Shown piece by piece: positions 6,987-12,665 of a stretch of DNA of 12,665 bases. The stretch comes from an uncultured Bacteroidales bacterium (lineage in GTDB: Bacteria > Bacteroidota > Bacteroidia > Bacteroidales > UBA932): positions 1-12,665 of the forward strand of contig CAMJJZ010000030.1 of NCBI GenBank assembly GCA_946406275.1, written 5' to 3'. Numbering within the stretch: the stretch's first letter is position 1; every line of letters begins with the position of its first letter. The notes beneath the pieces were generated by a model. The model was not told the DNA's origin and searched no databases. It worked only from the letters and a program-made list of their open reading frames with translations. A program made the translations under genes and the position numbers.

Positions 6987-8355
6987 ATTCCATTTCCTTT
7001 GAGCCGCCGGCGGGGACGATGACGGAATTGACGATATAGTATCCAGGGTATGACCTGTTGGCCTTGGCTCCGGAGTATTCGTTGTAAGGACGCATCACCA
7101 CAACGGCCACGGAGAGCTTGGAGGCCGCCCAGGAGGTGTTCAGGTCCGTGCTCCAGTTAAAGGACGATGCCTCGTTGCCTGCGGTGAAAATCTCTCCTGC
7201 AGGACTGTTCGTGAGGACCTTCCTGGCCACGTTGTCATGTTCGAAGCTGTTCAGCTTCTGGGAACCGCCGCTTGTGGGGTAGTAGGTCTGGGCTTCCACT
7301 ATGCCGCTTTCAAGTACGAACGCTGCAATGCGGTGCTCTCCCGGAATGCTCTTTACCGATGCCTCCACGTTGAGCTTGCCGTCGCTTACCGATGTGTTCA
7401 CGCTGATGCCGGTTCCGCAGAAGAACTTTTTCTGGTAATCTTCTATGGCGGAAACCAAACTGGAAGCGGCGTAGTCCGTGTCAGTATAATTGTTGAGTTC
7501 CTTCCAGCCGTTGAGGACGCCGGTGGGGAAGCCCTGAACGTTGTACAAGCTGCATAGGGCATCACTGTCCGAAATGTAGAGGGGATAGCCGCTGGAGGCG
7601 TGGAAGGTGATGAAGTTGAAGTGGTTGGACTCTTTTTCGGCCACCTTGTGGAAGGTCTCGTCCATGTAGGGGCAGTAGCCACACCATGTGGCGGTGAAGC
7701 GGTACCCTATGTTCATGTGGGCATACTCCTGCCAGCCTGCCTGGTTCACCATTACGGGTATGCAGGAACCGTCCTTGGTACAGATTGAGATTATGCCCGT
7801 ACGGGGGCCGGATTCATGGGAATCGGCCTTGAAATGAAGGACCTCTCCGGTGGTGGTGCGGTCTCCCTTGCGGGAAGTGAGGTGGATCCAGCTGTCCACC
7901 AGGGTAATGTCGTAGTCGTATGTGTCCGAGATTACCGTTACCTCAAACTCTGCATCCACGGCAGGAACGTCCACGGACTTGGGAGTGATGGAGAAAACGG
8001 CTCCTTCCGGATTAGTCTCCTGGTTCACCGTGATGGGGAGGGCTATGCCGTCACATCTTAGGACCACCTTGGTGCTGCGCTCTTTCACCTTGCTGGGATT
8101 GGTAGTCAAGCTCACCTTCACGGCAGCGTTCCCATTACCGGAGCCGGGAGATACTGTACACCAGTCCACGCTGGAAGTGATGGTCCACTCCGACGAGGCG
8201 GTGACGTTGACAATCTGCTCTCCTCCGGAGTATGGGAAATTGAGGGTGGTTTTGTCTATGATAATGTTGGAAGAGGTTTCTTCAGTGCCGGGCTTGTCAC
8301 ATGAAAACAGAACGGCTGCAATGGCCGCAAGGGTAAGAATACAGGATTTTTTCAT
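6976..8355 (-). CDS. BACON-BACON-thioredoxin (Omp28-like) lipoprotein (CGYC active site)
   Basis: First gene of the minus-strand operon, 459 residues. The signal peptide has lipobox LFSC (Cys19). Residues about 30-113 are a BACON domain (LNFPYSGGEQIVNVTAS, SSVDWCTVSPGSG, ITVNQE). Residues about 120-207 are a second, more divergent BACON domain (FSITPKSVDVPA, DSWIHLTSRKGD, PVMVNQAGW). The thioredoxin domain follows: YRFTATWCGYC gives a CXXC at 225-228, and GFP gives the cis-proline at 277. A beta-rich Omp28-type C-terminal part runs from about 315. BACON domains are Ig-like modules common at the N-terminus of Bacteroidetes envelope proteins. Here they probably act as a spacer or binding arm that holds the redox domain away from the membrane. 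Extra cysteines occur at 66, 101, 192, 198, 268 and 313. Substrate is unknown. Confidence 0.88.
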   Translation of the reverse strand: MKKSCILTLAAIAAVLFSCDKPGTEETSSNIIIDKTTLNFPYSGGEQIVNVTASSEWTITSSVDWCTVSPGSGNGNAAVKVSLTTNPSKVKERSTKVVLRCDGIALPITVNQETNPEGAVFSITPKSVDVPAVDAEFEVTVISDTYDYDITLVDSWIHLTSRKGDRTTTGEVLHFKADSHESGPRTGIISICTKDGSCIPVMVNQAGWQEYAHMNIGYRFTATWCGYCPYMDETFHKVAEKESNHFNFITFHASSGYPLYISDSDALCSLYNVQGFPTGVLNGWKELNNYTDTDYAASSLVSAIEDYQKKFFCGTGISVNTSVSDGKLNVEASVKSIPGEHRIAAFVLESGIVEAQTYYPTSGGSQKLNSFEHDNVARKVLTNSPAGEIFTAGNEASSFNWSTDLNTSWAASKLSVAVVVMRPYNEYSGAKANRSYPGYYIVNSVIVPAGGSKEMEYAQ

Positions 8356-8370
8356 GCTTTTTGTTCTTTT

Positions 8371-8385
8371 TTACGTGCAAAAATA
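8371..8385 (-). promoter_or_regulatory. Probable promoter -7 element of the redox-folD operon
   Basis: Read on the minus strand, 8385-8378 is TATTTTTG, a full match to TAnnTTTG. It lies 22 nt upstream of the ATG at 8355, so transcription would start near 8371 with a leader of about 16 nt. No clear TTTG is seen at the -33 distance; only TTTA near 8411-8408. No other promoter-like motif was seen at the gene junctions downstream, which all overlap or are 3 nt apart. Confidence 0.5.
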
Positions 8386-8411
8386 GCAAATTTTAAGAAA
8401 TAATTCATAAA

Positions 8412-8443
8412 TTGCGACCCCGTTAGTGAATAGTGTATTCTTA
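8412..8443 (+). promoter_or_regulatory. Possible promoter of the 858-aa lipoprotein gene, with a small inverted repeat
   Basis: TTGC at 8412-8415 and TATTCTTA at 8436-8443 lie at a start-to-start distance of 24, like -33 and -7 elements, although TATTCTTA matches TAnnTTTG only partly. GAATA (8428-8432), GTG, TATTC (8436-8440) is a perfect short inverted repeat overlapping the -7 element. It could be an operator, but it is short enough to be chance. The 104-bp divergent region 8356-8459 also holds the promoter of the opposite operon. Confidence 0.35.
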
Positions 8444-8459
8444 ATAACAACGAACAAGT

Positions 8460-11036
8460 ATGATTAAAAACCGTTTCCTGGCAGCCGTAATGGCTGTCCT
8501 CGCCGGAGTGTCCGTCATCTCCTGCGATGAGCTTCAGGAGATTATCGACACCGTCATTGAAGTAAGCATCTCTTCGGACAGCGATGCTTTCGATGCCAAT
8601 GGCCAGGCAGTCGTTAAGCTTAACCTGAATGCAGCGTCCAATAAGGACATCAACGTTATTATCGGTATCAGCGCAGAGGCGCAGAGCGGCTTTACCGCAG
8701 TGAGCGCAGACGCCCTTGATTTTGAAGGTTCAGTTACCCTTCCCGCCGGAACACAGCAGGTTCCTGTCACCATCAAGCTCAATGAAAAGGCCCAGGCAGG
8801 CCAGCAGGCGGTGATCACCATCGCTTCCGCAAGCGGCGCCACCATAGGCAAGGATGCCGTTGTTTATCTTAAGGTTCCCGCCACATATAGCTCTGACAAT
8901 GGTGAAGGCAACGGCAATGGCGAAGAAAACAAGCCTAACCTTGCAGGTGCAAGCGTATGGGCCATCATCGGTGCTTTCAACAACTGGGCAGGCGACGTAG
9001 AGCTCACCCAGACCGGTCCCGAGGAGTGGAAGATCAACGGCTTCAAGCTGTCCGGTGAGTTCAAGTTCCGTGGCAACAAGGAATGGGGCGACTACGACCT
9101 CGGTTCCTCCGACGCCATCGTCCTTGGCCAGCCCCTTGCCCTTACCCACAAGGGTGCCAACATCAGGATTGACGAAGGTGTCTACGACATCGTCCTCTAT
9201 CCTACCGAGCTCAAGGCCGTATTCTCTGCAGTGGAGACCCCTCCCACTGATCCGTCCACCCTTAACTGGACACTCAAGTACAAAGGCTGCGCCTGGCTTG
9301 AAGGCTATTACAGCGAAGGCCAGCTGGAGGAATTTGAGGTGAGCAACACCGACGTTACCAAGTACTATTATCCCTTTGTCAATGATCTTGCCGACGGTGA
9401 CATCGAGGCAGAGATAAAGGCCGACCCCGAGACCTTCTTTGCCAATCTTCAGCAAGACATAGAGGACACCATGTCCCTGTACATTGCATTCTTCGGCTAT
9501 ACCCGTGAAGAACTTCTCCCTTATTTCTTCTACAACGAGTCCGTGGATGGCACCGAGGTATTTCAGAGCGGCCTTCCTGCCGGCAGGTACCAGTTCTTGG
9601 TTCTTTCGGCCGATTCACAGGGCTACTTTGACCAGAAATACGCTATTCTTCCCTTCGAGAAGACAGAGGACGCAGTTTCCGTCTACGACTGGAACATCAA
9701 CGTGTCCGTCAATCCTGCATGGAATGCAGAATGGGATGGCTGGGAGCCCGGCGAAGAAGGAGAGTCCTTCTGGGTTGTGGGCAACGCCCCCGGCGCTGCA
9801 TATGTATATGTAGAGGCCTATACCGACGAAGAGATTGAAGAAGGCTTTGAGAATGGTGTTTCGGAGATGATTAACATCCTCCAGAGCTATGTCAAGGATG
9901 AGCTGTACTATGGCAGTTCTGTGGAAGATGCCGCGGAGAACAACGACTTCATAGCCGTTGATGCTGACGGCTCCTTTGAGACCATTCTGTACACCTATGA
10001 TGTGGTTGGCGAGACCAACGTCTATGTTATTGGTCTGGACGCCCAGGGCAATATCATTGGCGGTTACGGCAAGTCTCCCATCGAGATCCCCGAGTACGTG
10101 GAAGAGCCTATCGACTTTGTAGAGCGCACAGACTGGGCAGTGGCGTACGACGCAACCGTGGATACCGGAGATGCCGACTATCCTTACGCAGTTGTAACCA
10201 CAGCCTGCGATGCAGTATACTATGTGGTTGAGGTTTATCCCGAGGGCTACTGGGAAGATTCAGAGCTTGACGAGATCTGCGAAGACGCCATGTACTATGT
10301 GGATAACTACGGCCTTGACGCATGCCTTGAGGCGGGAGTCGCCTTCGATTCCGTTCCCGGAGTCTATACCGTGAGCAAGCTCAAGAATGGTTACGAGGCT
10401 TATATCTTCGGTCTCAACGAGTACGGCAAACCTACCGGCGAATGGCACATGGCTGTTATTGGCGGTGTGGTGGAAATCCCTAATGCAGACTGGAAGGAGC
10501 GTACGGATTGGGCAATCAATTACGATGCTTCCGTGGATACTGGCGATAAAGACTATCCTTACGCAGTTGTAACCACTGCCTGCGACGCCCCTTACTATGT
10601 GACTACAATCTGGGATGCCGGTGGACTGGAGAATGACGGCCTTAATGACATTTCCGATGACGCTCTCTATTATGTTACCAATTATGGTATGGAGACTTGC
10701 GTGCAGTACGATGTGGTACATACCAAAGTTCCTTCGGTAGACGCATGGAGCGGCCTTGAGAATGGCTTGGAGGCATATATCTTTGCCGTTGACGAGACCG
10801 GCAAGCTCACCGGCGAATGGCATATGGAGGTTCTTACCGGAATCGGAGAGACTGTTTCAGCCCCGTCGGTCCGTAAGGCCGCCGTGGTGAACGCTCCCAA
10901 GCTTTCCGTGGCAAAGAAGGAAATCAAGGGCAAGGCCCTGCGCGCCAACATCAAGGCTGCTTCCAAGGGTGAGTCCTTCAAGGCTTCCCTCAAAGAGAAC
11001 AAGCCCGTTCTTCCCTTCAAGAAAGCGGCCAGATAA
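8460..11036 (+). CDS. Large multidomain lipoprotein with SusE/SusF-like domain and repeated unknown domain
   Basis: An 858-residue lipid-anchored envelope protein. The signal peptide has lipobox VISC (Cys22). Residues about 32-140 resemble a Calx-beta or Ig-like domain (LDFEGSVTLPAGTQQVPVTI). A GEGNGNGEEN linker follows at about 148-157. Residues 163-257 look like the starch-binding SusE/SusF-type module: WAIIGAFNNW, LSGEFKFRGNKEWGDY, ANIRIDEGVYDIVLYP. Then come four beta-rich units at about 268-400, 418-540, 555-667 and 680-792. The last two align without gaps, and the first two are diverged. The tail, about 795-858, is rich in Lys and Ala (GKALRANIKAASKG, PFKKAAR). The repeat units resemble residues 57-165 of the lipoprotein at 2201, which has the same kind of linker and tail. 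It is divergent from the redox operon and ends before its own terminator. A glycan-binding surface role is suggested by the SusE/F-like module, but no SusC/SusD or glycoside hydrolase lies in the window. The repeat family is unrecognised. Confidence 0.87.
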   Translation: MIKNRFLAAVMAVLAGVSVISCDELQEIIDTVIEVSISSDSDAFDANGQAVVKLNLNAASNKDINVIIGISAEAQSGFTAVSADALDFEGSVTLPAGTQQVPVTIKLNEKAQAGQQAVITIASASGATIGKDAVVYLKVPATYSSDNGEGNGNGEENKPNLAGASVWAIIGAFNNWAGDVELTQTGPEEWKINGFKLSGEFKFRGNKEWGDYDLGSSDAIVLGQPLALTHKGANIRIDEGVYDIVLYPTELKAVFSAVETPPTDPSTLNWTLKYKGCAWLEGYYSEGQLEEFEVSNTDVTKYYYPFVNDLADGDIEAEIKADPETFFANLQQDIEDTMSLYIAFFGYTREELLPYFFYNESVDGTEVFQSGLPAGRYQFLVLSADSQGYFDQKYAILPFEKTEDAVSVYDWNINVSVNPAWNAEWDGWEPGEEGESFWVVGNAPGAAYVYVEAYTDEEIEEGFENGVSEMINILQSYVKDELYYGSSVEDAAENNDFIAVDADGSFETILYTYDVVGETNVYVIGLDAQGNIIGGYGKSPIEIPEYVEEPIDFVERTDWAVAYDATVDTGDADYPYAVVTTACDAVYYVVEVYPEGYWEDSELDEICEDAMYYVDNYGLDACLEAGVAFDSVPGVYTVSKLKNGYEAYIFGLNEYGKPTGEWHMAVIGGVVEIPNADWKERTDWAINYDASVDTGDKDYPYAVVTTACDAPYYVTTIWDAGGLENDGLNDISDDALYYVTNYGMETCVQYDVVHTKVPSVDAWSGLENGLEAYIFAVDETGKLTGEWHMEVLTGIGETVSAPSVRKAAVVNAPKLSVAKKEIKGKALRANIKAASKGESFKASLKENKPVLPFKKAAR
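10122..10460 (+). repeat. Tandem coding repeat, unit A (113 residues)
   Basis: Encodes residues 555-667 of the 858-aa lipoprotein, from ERTDWAVAYD to GEWHMAVI. It aligns gap-free with the unit 375 bp downstream, with about 66 of 113 identical residues by hand count. A 26-nt stretch is identical (10176-10201 and 10551-10576). Cysteines lie at 583, 607 and 622; the first and third are kept in unit B. Confidence 0.9.
10497..10835 (+). repeat. Tandem coding repeat, unit B (113 residues)
   Basis: Encodes residues 680-792, from ERTDWAINYD to GEWHMEVL. With the 12-residue linker before it, the period is exactly 375 bp. Cysteines lie at 708 and 747, matching 583 and 622 of unit A; unit A Cys607 is Ser732 here. 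The best conserved blocks are VDTGD-x-DYPYAVVTTACDA, YYV-x-NYG, NG-x-EAYIF and GK-x-TGEWHM. Confidence 0.9.
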
Positions 11037-11057
11037 GGCCTTGTGATACTAAAGAAA

Positions 11058-11088
11058 GCCGCTCCCTTTGCCGGGGGCGGTTTTTTTT
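11058..11088 (+). terminator. Rho-independent terminator after the 858-aa lipoprotein gene
   Basis: The stem is CCGCTCCC (11059-11066) against GGGGGCGG (11073-11080), with one T:G wobble and a 6-nt loop. Eight T follow (11081-11088). The stem begins 22 nt after the stop codon. It separates the lipoprotein gene from cysS. Confidence 0.88.
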
Positions 11089-11097
11089 GTATATTAG
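11067..11097 (+). promoter_or_regulatory. Weak candidate promoter for cysS, overlapping the terminator
   Basis: TTTG (11067-11070, in the terminator loop) and TATATTAG (11090-11097) are 23 nt apart start to start, like -33 and -7 elements, but TATATTAG departs from TAnnTTTG at its end. It is the only candidate I see in the 85 nt between the genes. cysS has no Shine-Dalgarno site (CAGACAATAATG). Confidence 0.25.
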
Positions 11098-11121
11098 CAG
11101 TTTGAAACCATTCAGACAATA

Positions 11122-12573
11122 ATGAGACCTCTCTTTTTAACAAATACGCTGTCCCGTCAGAAGGAACTCTTCAAGCCCATACATGAGGGCAGGGCGGGAA
11201 TGTACGTCTGCGGCCCCACCGTTTACGGGGACGCCCATCTGGGCCACGCGCGCCCCGGCGTCACGTACGACGTGCTGTTCAGGCTGCTCAAATACCTTGG
11301 CTACAAGGTACGCTACGTGCGTAACATCACGGACGTGGGTCACCTGGAGCACGATGCGGACGAAGGCGAGGACAAGATAGCAAAGAAAGCCCGCCTGGAG
11401 CAGCTGGAGCCCATGGAGGTTGTCCAGTACTATACTGAGCGCTACCATGAGGCCATGCGCCTTCTGGGCTGCCAGAGCCCTTCCATAGAGCCCCGTGCCA
11501 GCGGCCACATCATAGAGCAGATTGAGGCCGTTAAGAAGATCCTTGCCGCCGGATATGCCTATGAGAGCAACGGCAGCGTGTACTTCGACGTGCAGAAATA
11601 CAACAAGGACCATCATTACGGTATCCTTTCAGGCCGCACCCTGGAGGCAACGCTTGAAGGCACCCGCGCCCTTGACGGCCAGGGTGACAAGCGCGCTCCG
11701 TATGACTTCGCCCTCTGGAAGAAGGCGGAGCCGGAGCACATAATGCGCTGGCCTTCCCCCTGGGGAGACGGCTTCCCCGGCTGGCACCTGGAGTGCTCCG
11801 TGATGGGAGAGAAATACCTTGGGGAGGAGTTCGACATCCACGGCGGCGGCATGGACCTTATGTTCCCGCACCATGAGTGCGAGATTGCCCAGAACGTGGC
11901 CTCCCGCGGCACGCAGGGCGTCCACTACTGGGTTCACAACAACATGATTACCATAGGCGGCCAGAAGATGGGCAAGTCCCTGGGGAACTTCATCACGCTT
12001 CCGGAGCTCTTCTCCGGCAGCCACAAGCTCCTGGACCAGGCCTACAGCCCCATGACCATCCGCTTCTTCATCCTCCAGGCCCACTACCGCAGCACCCTTG
12101 ACTTCTCCAACGAGGCCCTCCAGGCCGCGGAGAAGGGCTACAGGCGCCTCATGGATGCCTGGAAGGCCCTTGGCGGCGTTTCCGGTGAGGAAACTCCCGC
12201 CGTTGCTGCCATCCGGGACAAGGTAGAGGAAGCTCTCTGTGACGATATGAACACGCCCATCGCCATCGCCCACCTCTTCGAGGCCGTCAAGCTCATCAAC
12301 GGCGGCTTGGGAGATGCGGACAAGGCGGCAATGAAAAAGCTGTTTGACGACGTCGTAGGCGGCGTCCTTGGCCTTGTGGACGATGAAGCCGGCGCCGGCA
12401 GCGGCAAATGGGAGAAAGCCCTTGACGCAGCCATGGACATCGTCCTTGAAGCACGTGCCAAGGTCCGTGCGGAAAAGAACTGGGCGGAAAGCGACCGCAT
12501 CCGCGACCTCCTCGCCTCCGCCGGCATCAGCGTAAAAGACACTAAGGACGGACCCACCTGGTCCATTAATTAA
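11122..12573 (+). CDS. cysS: Cysteinyl-tRNA synthetase
   Basis: Cytoplasmic class I synthetase that joins cysteine to tRNA-Cys using ATP. It is complete at 483 residues, a usual length. The start at 11122 gives [15 protein letters not shown], a normal N-terminus. Seen motifs: [19 protein letters not shown], with zinc ligand Cys30 and the HIGH-type motif HLGH (39-42); RNITDVG (68-74); WHLECSVMG with Cys225; [10 protein letters not shown] with His250 and Glu254 completing the zinc site; and KMGKS (282-286) in the place of KMSKS. The helical anticodon-binding part follows ([14 protein letters not shown] near 378), and the end is [17 protein letters not shown] then [11 protein letters not shown]. 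The gene is monocistronic here, after a terminator. Its TAA stop (12571-12573) overlaps the first copy of a palindromic repeat. The KMGKS variant keeps both lysines, so it should be active. Confidence 0.97.
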   Translation: MRPLFLTNTLSRQKELFKPIHEGRAGMYVCGPTVYGDAHLGHARPGVTYDVLFRLLKYLGYKVRYVRNITDVGHLEHDADEGEDKIAKKARLEQLEPMEVVQYYTERYHEAMRLLGCQSPSIEPRASGHIIEQIEAVKKILAAGYAYESNGSVYFDVQKYNKDHHYGILSGRTLEATLEGTRALDGQGDKRAPYDFALWKKAEPEHIMRWPSPWGDGFPGWHLECSVMGEKYLGEEFDIHGGGMDLMFPHHECEIAQNVASRGTQGVHYWVHNNMITIGGQKMGKSLGNFITLPELFSGSHKLLDQAYSPMTIRFFILQAHYRSTLDFSNEALQAAEKGYRRLMDAWKALGGVSGEETPAVAAIRDKVEEALCDDMNTPIAIAHLFEAVKLINGGLGDADKAAMKKLFDDVVGGVLGLVDDEAGAGSGKWEKALDAAMDIVLEARAKVRAEKNWAESDRIRDLLASAGISVKDTKDGPTWSIN

Positions 12574-12601
12574 CGTCATTCTCGGGCTTGACCCGGAATC
12601 T
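12572..12601. repeat. REP-like palindromic repeat, copy 1
   Basis: AACGTCATTCTCGGGCTTG, then ACCCGGAATCT. The arms ATTCTCGGG and CCCGGAAT can pair, with one base missing from the right arm compared with copy 2. It starts within the cysS stop codon. No T run follows, so it is not a classical terminator, though it could protect the mRNA 3' end. Confidence 0.7.
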
Positions 12602-12610
12602 TTAACAACC

Positions 12611-12641
12611 AACGTCATTCTCGGGCTTGTCCCGGGAATCT
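12611..12641. repeat. REP-like palindromic repeat, copy 2
   Basis: Begins with the same 19 bases as copy 1, then TCCCGGGAATCT. The arms ATTCTCGGG and CCCGGGAAT form a 9-bp stem with one T:G wobble and a CTTGT loop. It is separated from copy 1 by 9 nt, with the same orientation and a start-to-start period of 39 nt. Similar intergenic palindromes occur in many bacterial genomes (from memory). Confidence 0.7.
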
Positions 12642-12644
12642 CAT

Positions 12645-12665
12645 ATGAAAATGAAATTTATCAGT
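12645..12665 (+). CDS. Possible start of a further gene (cut by window end)
   Basis: ATG at 12645 opens a frame reading MKMKFIS to the last base; a second ATG is at 12651. Lysines followed by hydrophobic residues could begin a signal peptide, but only seven codons are visible and no ribosome site is seen. Chance is a real alternative. Confidence 0.2.

Noticed and set aside
10122..10835. Mobile or insertion element suggested by direct repeats
   Set aside because: The repeats are in-frame coding units of one protein with a 375-bp period. There is no transposase, terminal inverted repeat or target duplication.
11122..12573. Damaged CysRS because KMSKS reads KMGKS
   Set aside because: Both lysines and the following GN are kept, all four zinc ligands and HLGH are present, and the length is normal. 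I recall KMGKS as common in Bacteroidetes CysRS.
11629..12618. Open frame of 329 codons on the minus strand opposite cysS
   Set aside because: The complete CysRS motifs on the plus strand explain this DNA. The antisense frame has no motif and starts within the palindromic repeats.
12572..12641. CRISPR array
   Set aside because: There are only two copies, the intervening sequence is 9 nt, and the repeats are palindromic like REP elements. No cas gene is present.

Overview
The window looks like chromosomal DNA of a Bacteroidales-type bacterium, fairly GC-rich for that group. The evidence is BACON domains, Omp28-type thioredoxin lipoproteins, a SusE/SusF-like binding domain, a barrel resembling the Bacteroidetes DUF6029 family, TAnnTTTG-like promoter motifs, and mostly weak Shine-Dalgarno sites. 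The family or genus cannot be fixed from the sequence alone. No phage, transposase, CRISPR array, tRNA or rRNA was seen.

Layout. Positions 3-2096 (+) hold the C-terminal half of rpoC, closed by a hairpin terminator. Positions 2201-3346 (+) hold a lone 381-aa lipoprotein gene. It runs into a bidirectional terminator shared with the convergent folD. Positions 8355-3380 (-) form a tight five-gene operon, in transcription order: a BACON-BACON-thioredoxin (Omp28-like) lipoprotein, a TlpA-like thiol-disulfide protein, a predicted outer-membrane beta-barrel with three pairs of cysteines, a second Omp28-like thioredoxin lipoprotein, and folD. Junctions are 11-nt overlap, ATGA overlap, 3-nt gap, ATGA overlap. 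Divergent from this operon across a 104-bp region lies an 858-aa multidomain lipoprotein gene (8460-11036, +), which has its own terminator. A complete cysS follows (11122-12573, +). Its stop codon runs into two copies of a REP-like palindrome, and the window ends within the first codons of a possible further gene.

How it may work together (inference). The operon encodes an envelope thiol-redox set: three thioredoxin folds with different active sites (CGYC, CKPC, CVNC), at least two of them lipid-anchored, around one cysteine-containing barrel. The barrel is the obvious candidate client. The genes flanking the operon encode two lipoproteins that appear to share a beta-rich domain of about 110-135 residues, a GNGNGEE linker, and an unusual lysine-rich C-terminal tail. 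The 858-aa protein carries a 375-bp in-frame tandem repeat with conserved cysteines. I could not assign the shared domain to a named family. rpoC, folD and cysS are ordinary housekeeping genes, but folD is translationally coupled to the redox operon.
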